From: a bacterium
GTDB taxonomy: Bacteria; Chloroflexota; Dormibacteria; UBA8260; Bog-877
NCBI GenBank assembly: GCA_021802115.1
Contig: JAKABA010000223.1
Coordinates: 1-6,323 of the forward strand
Reading direction: 5' to 3'
DNA length: 6,323 nucleotides
Shown here: one piece after another, positions 1-6,311 of the stretch
How positions within the stretch are numbered: the stretch's first letter is position 1
Layout: each line of letters opens with the position of its first letter
Notes under the pieces: model-generated
The model's database searches: none
The model's input: only the letters and a program-made list of their open reading frames with translations
What the model was told of the DNA's origin: nothing
Made by a program: the position numbers and the translations under genes

Positions 1-569
1 AGCAGGGACAGCTCCCTACGGATGCGCTGAGCCGGGTCTGACTCCTCCAGGAGCCGCTGCTTGTCCCGCAGTTCGATCACCAGATGTCCCGCCACCGCCC
101 AGGACAGCTCGGCTGGCTCTCTGGGAAGGTCCGTGAACGGGGGGATGGCGACCCCCATGCCCAGCAGGCTCATGCGATAGCTCTCATAGCTCCCCTGCAG
201 CTGGGCAGCCACCACGGGGGACGATGGCACGGCTGGTGCCGATTCGACCAGCTCGACCTCGGCTCGGAGATACGGCCGCCCCTCCAGAGAACGGTGTGCC
301 TGGAATCTGGTGGCGCCGGCGACGATGAGGTTCAGGCGGCCGCCGGGCAGTCGGACCAGCCGCTCGATCCTGGCCAGGGTCCCGATCTGATACCAGTCGG
401 CCAGCGGATCGGTGTCCGAGCCGTGCCTGATCGCGACCACCCCGAAGTGGGCGTCGCCGACCAGACAGTCCCTGACCAGCGCCCGATAGCGGGGCTCGAA
501 GACGTGCAGCGGGATCCGGGCTCCCGGGAAGAGCACCGTGCCGAGTGGAAAGATGGGGACGACCTGCAC
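1..569 (-). CDS. LON substrate-binding domain protein (stand-alone type), 3' end cut by window edge
   Basis: The minus strand from the GTG at 569 reads openly for 189 codons to the window edge. The protein begins VQVVPIFPLGTVLFPG and continues IPLHVFEPRYRALV, the signature of stand-alone PUA-like LON (Lon N-terminal) domain proteins, rather than the LPVLPLRD-type start of true Lon protease. Later blocks also fit: HFGVVAIRHG at about 41-50, a core with IGTLARIERLVRLPGGRLNLIVAGATRF at about 62-89, and a helical C-terminus with ELRDKQRLLEESDPAQRIRREL at about 166-187. Such proteins are usually about 200-220 residues, so only a short tail should be missing. The family is thought to bind peptides or proteins; its precise role in bacteria is not settled. 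The GTG is the only sensible start, because an in-frame TGA lies at 576-578, three codons upstream. No Shine-Dalgarno sequence precedes it. It follows argS by 29 nt and probably shares its transcript. A full Lon protease continuing past the edge is possible but less likely. Confidence 0.85.
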   Translation of the reverse strand, partial: MQVVPIFPLGTVLFPGARIPLHVFEPRYRALVRDCLVGDAHFGVVAIRHGSDTDPLADWYQIGTLARIERLVRLPGGRLNLIVAGATRFQAHRSLEGRPYLRAEVELVESAPAVPSSPVVAAQLQGSYESYRMSLLGMGVAIPPFTDLPREPAELSWAVAGHLVIELRDKQRLLEESDPAQRIRRELSL

Positions 570-577
570 GACGTATC

Positions 578-583
578 AGTATG
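578..583 (-). promoter_or_regulatory. Weak -10-like hexamer before the LON-domain gene
   Basis: CATACT (583 down to 578) matches the -10 consensus at four of six positions and ends 8 nt before the GTG at 569. A transcript from it would be leaderless or nearly so, which would agree with the lack of a Shine-Dalgarno sequence. No -35 match is visible at the right distance: the hexamer 17 nt upstream is GGATCT. Read-through from argS is an equally good explanation, so this is a tentative call. Confidence 0.2.
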
Positions 584-598
584 CCAATGCCGAACCGG

Positions 599-2476
599 TC
601 AGATCCGAGCCAGGGGTGTGAGGCCAAGCAGGCTCAGGCTGTTCGCGATGGTCGCCCGGGTGGCATCGATCAGGGCCCGGCGGAGCCCGCGCACCGCGGG
701 GTCGTCGACCCGGTACAGCCGCTCGGTGTGCTCGTAGAGGTCGCTGAAGGCGGTGGCCAGGCGATAGGTGTATCCAGCCAAGGACGAGGGGCTGAGCGAC
801 TCCGCGGCGTCAGCGACCGCACCCGGGAAGCTCGCCAGCAGCTTGACGAGCTCGCGCTCTTCCCCGGTCAGTTCGGGTGCCAACTCCGGGACCGGCAGCG
901 GCTCCACACGTTGGAGGACACCGCAGGCGCGCGCGTGGGCGTACTGCAGGTAGACCCCGCTGTCGCCGGTGGTCCGGAGCGCCTCCCCGAAGTCGAAGGT
1001 GATGATGGAGTTGAGGCCGAAGCGCAGCAGGTAATAGCGCACCGCGCTCGCCGCCAGCTTGGCCGCGGTCGTCTCATCTCGGGCCTTGGCCCGCACCTGG
1101 CGCTCGGCCTCGTCCAGGAGCGCGTCGGCACCGATCTCGATCCCCTGGCGCCCGCTGAGTGCGTACATCGACTTGCCCTCGCTGACATCGACCCCCAGGG
1201 CGGCCGCCGCAGCCGGGGACAGGGCCACCACCTCGTAGGCCAGGTGGTGGAGCTGCTCGGCCTGGGCCACAAAACCGAGCCGGCGAAGTGCCTCCTTAAC
1301 GACTCGCTGAGGCGCACTCTGGCGCTGGTCGATGACATTCACCACCTCGCCGGCACGTCCGAACTGCGAGGCATCCAGGGACGCGAGCCGAGGATCGGCG
1401 GTCGAGGTCGCGGGTCCGTCCTCGGCCCAGGCGCGGTAGTGGAAGTCGAGTCCGAGGACACCGAACTTCCAGAGATGGTAGGCGATGTCCTTGGCCGTGT
1501 AGGTGGCTATCCCATCGCTCTTGATCAGCACCTTGGCATCGGCCTGGTCCGGGTCCGCCTCGTCGGAGCTCTCCTCCAGAGGCAAGACCCAGCAGCCCGC
1601 CAGCGGCCCCTCTTCAGCCTTGCGGACCACGCCCCGCTCCCGCAACAGGTCCAGCGCTCGTCGCAGAAAGCCGAGCTCGATGATGTCCGACTCCCAGGTG
1701 AGCAGGTCGTAGCCGACGCCCGCCCTGGCCATGGTCCGGAGATGGCAGGCGACGATCCGGCTGGTCAGCTCCTTGGCGGCAGCCGCGATCTCCCCGTCTC
1801 GGGCTTCGATCGCGCGCAGGGTCTGGCGGCGCAGCTCGACCAGCTCGGGGTCCACTTCGTAGCGGCGGCAGACCTCGACGTAGGCCCTGGAGCAGAATCG
1901 GTCATACGGCTCGCCCGGCTCCGGCGCCAGCCCCAGGTGTCGGATGCCCACCAGAACATCCGCCACCTGGACCCCGGTGTCGTCGATGTAGTTCTGCACC
2001 TCCACCCGGTGTCCGCGGGCCCGCAGGACCCGGGCCACCGTGTCACCGATGCAGGCGTTGCGCAGATGCCCCAGGTGGGCAGCCTTGTTGGGATTGGTGG
2101 CGGTGTGCTCCACCACCACCTTCACCCCGGCCCGGGGGTCGGGCTCCAGGGCCATCGGGTCCCTGAGCGCTTCCTCGATGACCCGGGGAGCGTAGCTGGA
2201 GAAGTCGATCCTGAGATTGAGGTAACCACCGCCGCTGACGGTGACCTCCCGGGTGTGCCCCGGCGGGCGCCGGGACACCGCGAGCGCCAGCTCCTGGGCG
2301 ATCTCCCGCGGCGGCCGGCGCAGCTCGCGGGCCAGCCTGAAGGCGACCGGAGATGAGTAGTCGCCGGCTTCCGGGACCGCCGACGGCTCGACCACCACCT
2401 CCGGCGGGTCCGTCACGCCCAACTCGCGGATCGCCGCTTGGATGGCGCGCGCGAAGTCGGTCTTGAGGTCTGGCAT
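599..2476 (-). CDS. argS: Arginyl-tRNA synthetase (ArgRS)
   Basis: This class I aminoacyl-tRNA synthetase of 625 residues joins L-arginine to tRNA-Arg in the cytoplasm using ATP. The N-terminal Add-1 tRNA D-loop-binding domain is visible at about 1-110 (AGDYSSPVAFRLAR, then GGGYLNLRI). The HIGH motif is HLGH at 134-137 within NPNKAAHLGHLRNACIGD. SDGIATYTAKDIAYHLWKF at 320-338 is the typical ArgRS core block. The KMSKS position holds ALSGRQG at 439-445, a relaxed variant. The C-terminal DALR anticodon-binding domain runs from about 505, from GVYLQYAHAR to the end at SLLGLTPLARI. The length is slightly above the usual 550-600. I prefer the ATG at 2476, which has AGGTG at 2484-2480, although the gap is short. 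A GTG two codons upstream at 2482 is possible but would place the AGGTG inside the start. The gene begins 39 nt after trxA and ends 29 nt before the LON-domain gene, consistent with one operon. Confidence 0.95.
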   Translation of the reverse strand: MPDLKTDFARAIQAAIRELGVTDPPEVVVEPSAVPEAGDYSSPVAFRLARELRRPPREIAQELALAVSRRPPGHTREVTVSGGGYLNLRIDFSSYAPRVIEEALRDPMALEPDPRAGVKVVVEHTATNPNKAAHLGHLRNACIGDTVARVLRARGHRVEVQNYIDDTGVQVADVLVGIRHLGLAPEPGEPYDRFCSRAYVEVCRRYEVDPELVELRRQTLRAIEARDGEIAAAAKELTSRIVACHLRTMARAGVGYDLLTWESDIIELGFLRRALDLLRERGVVRKAEEGPLAGCWVLPLEESSDEADPDQADAKVLIKSDGIATYTAKDIAYHLWKFGVLGLDFHYRAWAEDGPATSTADPRLASLDASQFGRAGEVVNVIDQRQSAPQRVVKEALRRLGFVAQAEQLHHLAYEVVALSPAAAAALGVDVSEGKSMYALSGRQGIEIGADALLDEAERQVRAKARDETTAAKLAASAVRYYLLRFGLNSIITFDFGEALRTTGDSGVYLQYAHARACGVLQRVEPLPVPELAPELTGEERELVKLLASFPGAVADAAESLSPSSLAGYTYRLATAFSDLYEHTERLYRVDDPAVRGLRRALIDATRATIANSLSLLGLTPLARI

Positions 2477-2515
2477 CGGCACCTGATCGTAACCGGTCGA
2501 GTGCCGCGCCGACCG

Positions 2516-2839
2516 TCAGACCATCGGGTCCAGCTTCGCCTTGAGCGCCGACTTGGGCTGGTAGCCGACCAGGCGCTGAACCGCCTCTCCCTGCTTGAAC
2601 AGGATCAGGGTCGGAATGCTCATGACTCCGAACTTGCCGGCGACATTGGGGTTGGCGTCCACGTCCAGCTTGGCCACCTTGACCCTCGCCCCGTACTCCG
2701 TAGCGAGGTCCTCCACCACCGGGGCCAGCATCTTGCAGGGGCCGCACCAGTCCGCCCAGAAGTCGACCAGGACTGGGACCTCCGCCTTGATAACCTCGCT
2801 GTCGAAGGTCGCGTCGCTGACATGCACTGGCTCAGCCAT
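2516..2839 (-). CDS. trxA: Thioredoxin
   Basis: This small cytoplasmic dithiol-disulfide oxidoreductase of 107 residues reduces protein disulfides and is itself recycled by thioredoxin reductase, which is not in this window. The sequence lines up with E. coli Trx without gaps at every landmark: buried D26, W28, active site W31-C32-G33-P34-C35, P40, cis-P76 (SIPT) and G92. It is therefore a standard, full-length, single-domain thioredoxin with no signal peptide. The ATG at 2839 is preceded by GGAGG at 2849-2845 with 5 nt spacing. The start overlaps the end of the FmdB-type gene by 8 nt (ATGGCTGA), so its translation is probably coupled to that gene. The frame stays open upstream of the ATG for about 440 nt, but that part is an arginine- and proline-rich shadow of the FmdB-type gene and is not part of the protein. 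Confidence 0.97.
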   Translation of the reverse strand: MAEPVHVSDATFDSEVIKAEVPVLVDFWADWCGPCKMLAPVVEDLATEYGARVKVAKLDVDANPNVAGKFGVMSIPTLILFKQGEAVQRLVGYQPKSALKAKLDPMV

Positions 2840-3209
2840 CTTTGCCTCCACCGCCGGCGCCACCGGTCGTGGTGGCAACGCTCGGCGTCGATTCCTTACT
2901 GCTCTTGGTCGCGTCGGTCTCGCTCTTGGCCGCGGGCTCGGCCGCGGGCTTGGTCGCATCGGCCCGGTCACCGGTCTTGGCCACGGTGCCGTTCCCGGCG
3001 GTCGCGGCCGCGGGGCCGATCGCGCCGCTGGAGGACGACCGGGAATCCGTCTTGTAGAAGCCCTGCCCCTTGAAGACGATGCCGACCGGGAAGACCACCC
3101 GGTGGACGGGGCCGGCGCACACACCGCAGTCGGTGAGGGGAGCAGCGGTGATCGGCTGGACAACCTCGAACTCGTGTCCCGAGTCGCAGCGGTAGGCGTA
3201 AGTAGGCAC
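2832..3209 (-). CDS. FmdB-family zinc-ribbon protein with low-complexity tail
   Basis: This is a 125-residue protein whose first 60 residues match the FmdB regulatory/zinc-ribbon family: MPTYAYRC at 1-8, HEFE at 12-15, PLTDCGVC at 24-31 and [13 protein letters not shown] near 43-55. The family name comes from a proposed regulator of methylotroph amidase genes, but the function of most members is unknown. The usual first CxxC knuckle is altered: C8 is followed by DSGH, so only C8, possibly H12, C28 and C31 could bind zinc. From about residue 57 the protein is a disordered Ala/Ser/Thr/Lys/Gly tail ending [13 protein letters not shown] at 3209 is chosen because the family begins MPTY and this Val falls exactly there. 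A TTG ten codons upstream at 3239 would add residues the family lacks. No Shine-Dalgarno precedes the GTG. The stop overlaps the trxA start by 8 nt. Confidence 0.88.
   Translation of the reverse strand: MPTYAYRCDSGHEFEVVQPITAAPLTDCGVCAGPVHRVVFPVGIVFKGQGFYKTDSRSSSSGAIGPAAATAGNGTVAKTGDRADATKPAAEPAAKSETDATKSSKESTPSVATTTGGAGGGGKDG
2845..2849 (-). promoter_or_regulatory. Ribosome-binding site of trxA inside the FmdB-type gene
   Basis: GGAGG sits 5 nt upstream of the trxA ATG, within the last codons of the FmdB-type gene (the Gly-Gly-Lys-Asp-Gly end). It decides the trxA start and supports termination-reinitiation coupling across the 8-nt overlap. Confidence 0.75.
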
Positions 3210-3367
3210 TTCAATTTCAGAGTACCCGAAATCACCCAACTCTCAAACTGGGCCATCGTGCAGGCGAGCGGCGCTGGCACTGCAGCGACTCAGCCCGCCA
3301 ACGGGTGGAGCCGAGGTCCGCGCTCGCGGAGCGGTCGACGACTGGGGCCCGCTTTGGGAGTCGGACC
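3210..3367. other. 158-nt intergenic region between the DUF1015 and FmdB-type genes
   Basis: No coding sequence is supported here. Besides the candidate promoter at its left end, it holds a short GC hairpin at 3317-3330 (TCCGC and GCGGA around GCTC) and an inverted pair GGTCCG (3315-3320) and CGGACC (3362-3367). Neither is followed by a T-run on the minus strand, so I cannot call a standard intrinsic terminator for the serA-DUF1015 unit. A Rho-type end or read-through is possible. Confidence 0.5.
3219..3246 (-). promoter_or_regulatory. Candidate promoter of the FmdB-type gene/trxA/argS unit, possibly leaderless
   Basis: On the minus strand, TTGAGA (3246-3241) matches the -35 consensus TTGACA at five of six positions. 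After a 16-nt spacer comes TACTCT (3224-3219), which fits the TAnnnT form of a -10 box with three of six matches overall. Start of transcription would be expected about 7 nt further on, near 3212-3209, at or just before the GTG start at 3209. This agrees with the absence of a Shine-Dalgarno sequence and with its position in the only large gap between the two gene groups. The region is also less GC-rich than its surroundings. The assignment is by inspection only. Confidence 0.45.
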
Positions 3368-4612
3368 TCACTGGTTGGGGAGCAGCACCAGCCCCGCCGG
3401 CACCTTGGGAAAGAAGTAGGTCGACTTCTGCGGCATGACGGCCCCGGCCACGGAGACCTGGGCCACCTCGGCCACGGACGGTGCGTTCAGCAGGAACCCC
3501 ACCGATCCCCGCTCGCCCACCAGCCTCATGGCCTCGGCCGGATCCCTCGTGTAGTGCAGGCGACCGGCCTCGAAGTCGGCGGCTCCAAGGCCGAGATGCG
3601 CCTCCAGGATCTCCCGGTTCAGCACCGCGACATCCACATGAGCGGCCGCGGCGGCCCCGGTGGCCGCCTGGCGTCGGCGCGAGACCAGCCAGCTGGTGGT
3701 CGAGTCGAAGATCAGGAAGGCGTGCCAGGAGTCCCTGAGCTCCGCCAGGCTCGCGAGCCCGGACTCCACTCCGTCTGCGCGCTGCGCCCGCCAGCCGGAC
3801 CCCACCAGGGCCGTCATCAGCTCGTCGGGGTCCAGGCGGCTGTGGGGGAGCACCCGGTGGGTCGGCAGGATGACGGTCGCGGGGTCGTCCAGCGGCGCCA
3901 GCAGCGCGAGCACTCGCGGCAGGTGCAGGCCGAGAGCCGTCTCGTAGCGGTGGTGGCCATCGGCGATGTACAAGCGGGTCGCGCTGAGCAGTGCGGTGAG
4001 CCGCTCGACCGCGCTCGGCTCGCAGACCCGCCAGAGCTGGTGGGACTCGGGGCCGCGCTCGCCCGCCAGCGTCGCCTCGGCCAACGGCGGCGCGGCTTCG
4101 ATCTGGCGGCGCAGAGCCTCCACGATCGCTTCGCCGTCCTCGAACAGCAGGAGGATGGGGGAGGTCTGGACCCCGGTGGCCAGCAGCAGCCGCAATCTGT
4201 CCTCGCGCGGCCGACTCATGGTGAGCTCGTGGCGCAGCACTTGGCCGCGGTCATATGGCGAGGGCTCCACGGCCGCAAAGCATCCCAGGCGGGTCAGCTC
4301 GCCGCTGCCGTCAGGAGCGGGAAAGGTGTGTCGGTGGATGTACAGGGAGGGCTCCTGGTCCCGGGTTAGGAAGCCCTGCTCGAGCCACACCCGCAGATGG
4401 TCGCGCGCCCTCAGGTACGGATCTCGGACCCCCTCCTGATCGTCTTCGTAGCGGAGCCCCAGCTCGACCCGGACCACGTTCTGCATCGCTCGGGAGTAGA
4501 GGTCGGCCTGCAGCTCTCGGGTGATCACGTCGTAGGGAGGGGAGATCACGTCGGCCAGGTCGATCCGCGAGGGATCGTAGCGCAGCCCCCGGAAGGCCCC
4601 GACCCTAGCCAA
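3368..4612 (-). CDS. DUF1015 family protein, serA-linked
   Basis: This is a 414-residue soluble protein that I recognise as DUF1015; its biochemical activity is not known to me. Conserved blocks are FRGLRYDP at 7-14, SPPYDVI at 24-30, RHELTMSRPREDRL at 127-140, the hallmark ADGHHRYETA at 217-226, ILPTHRVL at 248-255, and MPQKSTYFFPKVPAGLVL at 393-410. There is no signal peptide or membrane segment. The stretch between DGHHRY and ILPTHR looks somewhat shorter than in other members I recall, and an Ala-rich run lies at 316-324. I choose the TTG at 4612, because it begins just before the conserved FRGLRYDP and has AAGGTGGAG about 10 nt upstream. An upstream ATG at 4672 stays in frame but would add 20 residues that are only a shadow of the SerA C-terminus. 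The gene overlaps serA by 8 nt, so it is probably translated with it and is likely tied to serine metabolism. That link is inference from context. Confidence 0.88.
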   Translation of the reverse strand: MARVGAFRGLRYDPSRIDLADVISPPYDVITRELQADLYSRAMQNVVRVELGLRYEDDQEGVRDPYLRARDHLRVWLEQGFLTRDQEPSLYIHRHTFPAPDGSGELTRLGCFAAVEPSPYDRGQVLRHELTMSRPREDRLRLLLATGVQTSPILLLFEDGEAIVEALRRQIEAAPPLAEATLAGERGPESHQLWRVCEPSAVERLTALLSATRLYIADGHHRYETALGLHLPRVLALLAPLDDPATVILPTHRVLPHSRLDPDELMTALVGSGWRAQRADGVESGLASLAELRDSWHAFLIFDSTTSWLVSRRRQAATGAAAAAHVDVAVLNREILEAHLGLGAADFEAGRLHYTRDPAEAMRLVGERGSVGFLLNAPSVAEVAQVSVAGAVMPQKSTYFFPKVPAGLVLLPNQ

Positions 4613-6212
4613 GGGGCCCGATCTCCACCTTATGCACAGTCTCCACACCCGGGATGTGGAGAAGTCCTTCAACCAGGGAGTCGGGCACCGGCTCGTCCAC
4701 CCTGATCGCGGTGACCGCTGTCCCTCGCGGCCGGTCGCGGCCCACCTGCATCTCGGCGATGTTGATGTCGGCCGCGCCCAGGAGCCGACCCATCTCCCCG
4801 ATCAGGCCGGGGCGGTCGCGATGCGCCAGCATCAGGAACGACCCGTCCAGCAGGAGGTCGATGTGCAGATCGTCGAGCCTGATGGCCCGGGGCTCACCGA
4901 GGACCAGGGTTCCCTCAAGGGCGGTGGGACCCCGCCCCTGGGCGCGGAGCAGGATCGAACCCGCGAAGCTCTCGGATCGGGAGCTGCGCTGCTCGCGGAC
5001 CTCGACCCCGTGGCGCGACGCCATCTCCATGGCGTTGACCGCGGTCACCCGGTCCTGGGAGAACGAGCTCAGCATCCCGCTCAACAGAGCTGCGCTGATC
5101 GCCGCGGTGTGCACGCCGGCGACATCGCCCTGGTAGGTGATCTCGACCTCGCGCAGGGAGCCACCTCCCAGCTGGGCCCAGAGGCTGCCCATCCGCCTGG
5201 CCAGCTCCTGATATGGGATCACCAGCGCGATCTCCTCCTCCGCCACCGGAGGGGTGTTGACCGCCCAGCGAGCCGGGCGGCCGGCGAGGACCTCCGCGAT
5301 CTGCTCGGCCACATCGGTGGCCACCGACACCTGCGCCTCCTTGGTCGAGGCGCCCAGGTGGGGGGTGACCAGAATCCTCGGATCTCCCAGCAGAGGGTGG
5401 TCCGGAGGCGGCGGCTCCTTGGTGAACACATCGACCGCCGCTCCGGCCAGGTGCCCGGACGCGACCGCTGCCGCCAGCGCCGCCTCGTCCACGATGCCAC
5501 CGCGGCCGACGTTGAGCACCCTGGCCCCCGCAGGCATGAGCGCCAGTTCGCGCGCGCCGATCAGGCCCCTGGTGGCGTCGTTGAGGGGGGTGTGGACGGT
5601 CACTATGTCCGCCCGGGCCAGCACCTCGTCCAGGGCCCCCAGCTCAATCCCGAGCTGGGATGCCCGCTCCTCGGCGACCAGCGGGTCATGGGCCGACACC
5701 CGCATCTGCAAGCCGCGGGCGATGCGGGCCACCTCCATCCCGATCTTGCCCAGCCCTATGACCGCCAGGGTCTTGCCGCGGAGCTCGGTCCCGACCAGAC
5801 TCGAGCGCTCCCAGCGACCCTGGCGCAGCGACCAGTCGGCGCGAGCCACGTTGCGGCAGAGGGCGAGCATCAGGGCGAAGGTGTGCTCCGCCGCCGCCAC
5901 CGTGTTGCCGGTGGGAGCGTTGACGACCAGGACGCCGCGCTCGGTGGCGGCGGCGACGTCGATGTTGTCGACCCCCACCCCCGCCCGGCCGATGATGCGC
6001 AGGGCGGTCGCCGCCTCGATCACCGGCCGCGTCACCTTGGTCTCGCTGCGCACCACCAGGGCACTGAACTCGCCTATCCGGCTGACCAGTTCCGCCTCGG
6101 AGAGCCCGGTCGCCACCTCCACGCTGCCCGCCTGGCGGAGCCGCTCCAGGCCGTCCTCGGCCAGCTGATCCGCGACCAGGATTCGGGGTGCGCTGTCACC
6201 GGGATGGTTCAT
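4605..6212 (-). CDS. serA: D-3-phosphoglycerate dehydrogenase, long ASB-ACT form
   Basis: The 535-residue cytoplasmic enzyme oxidises 3-phosphoglycerate to 3-phosphohydroxypyruvate with NAD, the first committed step of L-serine synthesis. The D-2-hydroxyacid dehydrogenase core includes GRAGVGVDNID at 75-85, the NAD-binding GLGKIG at 153-158, and D176 after the second Rossmann strand, which favours NAD over NADP. The catalytic set is R237 (NVGRGG), E266 (DVFTKEP) and H285 (TPHLGAST). Residues of about 320-450 form the intervening ASB domain (AVNTPPV, then the GDVAG and AVNAMEMA blocks). The C-terminal ACT domain at about 458-535 (FLMLAHRDRPGLIGEMG, then INIAEMQVGR) is the module that binds serine for feedback control in this long form. 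ATG at 6212 has GGAGAG at 6221-6216. It is first in a two-gene unit with DUF1015. No serB or serC is in the window, so the remaining serine pathway steps are encoded elsewhere. Confidence 0.97.
   Translation of the reverse strand: MNHPGDSAPRILVADQLAEDGLERLRQAGSVEVATGLSEAELVSRIGEFSALVVRSETKVTRPVIEAATALRIIGRAGVGVDNIDVAAATERGVLVVNAPTGNTVAAAEHTFALMLALCRNVARADWSLRQGRWERSSLVGTELRGKTLAVIGLGKIGMEVARIARGLQMRVSAHDPLVAEERASQLGIELGALDEVLARADIVTVHTPLNDATRGLIGARELALMPAGARVLNVGRGGIVDEAALAAAVASGHLAGAAVDVFTKEPPPPDHPLLGDPRILVTPHLGASTKEAQVSVATDVAEQIAEVLAGRPARWAVNTPPVAEEEIALVIPYQELARRMGSLWAQLGGGSLREVEITYQGDVAGVHTAAISAALLSGMLSSFSQDRVTAVNAMEMASRHGVEVREQRSSRSESFAGSILLRAQGRGPTALEGTLVLGEPRAIRLDDLHIDLLLDGSFLMLAHRDRPGLIGEMGRLLGAADINIAEMQVGRDRPRGTAVTAIRVDEPVPDSLVEGLLHIPGVETVHKVEIGPLG
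4623..4631 (-). promoter_or_regulatory. Ribosome-binding site of the DUF1015 gene inside serA
   Basis: AAGGTGGAG, encoded within the last codons of serA, ends 10 nt before the TTG at 4612. It is the main reason, with family alignment, for choosing a TTG start over the more distant ATG at 4672. Confidence 0.5.
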
Positions 6213-6215
6213 TGG

Positions 6216-6221
6216 CTCTCC
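6216..6221 (-). promoter_or_regulatory. Ribosome-binding site of serA
   Basis: GGAGAG lies 3 nt before the ATG at 6212 (5 nt counted from the GGAG core). It supports this start over in-frame alternatives further inside the gene. Confidence 0.65.
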
Positions 6222-6243
6222 AGGGCTCGGGGCGGCCCGCCCG

Positions 6244-6263
6244 AGTTCGTCCCCGCACGAACT
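6244..6263. repeat. Perfect 7-bp inverted repeat upstream of serA
   Basis: AGTTCGT (6244-6250) and ACGAACT (6257-6263) are exact reverse complements around a 6-nt spacer; two further pairs form beyond one mismatch. It sits 31-51 nt before the serA ATG. It could be a repressor operator or a leader hairpin. No T-run follows on the minus strand, so a plain terminator is unlikely. Confidence 0.6.
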
Positions 6264-6311
6264 GGGCCGCTGCTATCTCAGTCTACTTTGGCTTGGTGGG
6301 TCGGGACGAAC
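6245..6311. repeat. 9-bp long-range inverted repeat sharing the GTTCGT element
   Basis: GTTCGTCCC (6245-6253) is the exact reverse complement of GGGACGAAC (6303-6311), with 49 nt between. It shares one arm with the shorter repeat at 6244-6263. A third pairing, GGGAC (6303-6307) with GTCCC (6317-6321), uses the other arm. The three pairings exclude one another in part, so they may be alternative RNA folds or repeated protein-binding half-sites. Confidence 0.5.
6280..6285 (-). promoter_or_regulatory. Weak -10-like hexamer upstream of serA
   Basis: TAGACT (6285-6280) matches the -10 consensus at four of six positions in the least GC-rich part of the upstream region, giving a leader of about 60 nt. 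The -35 position is poor and falls in the GTTCGTCCC repeat arm, so the promoter is either weak, activator-dependent or wrongly placed. Confidence 0.25.

Noticed and set aside
184..627. A 147-codon minus-strand frame overlapping the left-edge gene
   Set aside because: It is the neighbouring frame of the LON-domain gene. The real frame, from GTG 569 to the edge, has clear family motifs, while this one is Arg/Gly/Pro-rich noise.
545..2356. A 603-codon open frame on the plus strand
   Set aside because: It lies fully antisense to argS, which has all ArgRS motifs. Its product is Gly/Arg/Gln/Pro-rich with no recognisable domain, as expected for a shadow frame in GC-rich DNA.
2840..3280. An N-terminal extension of thioredoxin by about 147 residues
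   Set aside because: The frame is open but out of phase with the FmdB-type gene and is Arg/Pro/Ser-rich. The ATG at 2839 has a good ribosome-binding site and matches E. coli Trx numbering exactly.
3317..3330. A GC hairpin after the DUF1015 gene as an intrinsic terminator
   Set aside because: The arms are short and no T-run follows on the minus strand, so it does not meet the usual criteria.
3305..4369. A 354-codon open frame on the plus strand
   Set aside because: It is antisense to the DUF1015 gene, with biased low-complexity composition and no family match that I can see.
4613..4672. An upstream ATG start at 4672 for the DUF1015 gene
   Set aside because: It would overlap serA by 68 nt and add residues that only mirror the serA ACT-domain codons. 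The family conserved region starts just after the TTG at 4612.
5254..6168. A 304-codon Ser/Ala/Arg-rich open frame on the plus strand
   Set aside because: It is antisense to the serA catalytic core. The composition follows codon-position GC bias of the opposite strand.
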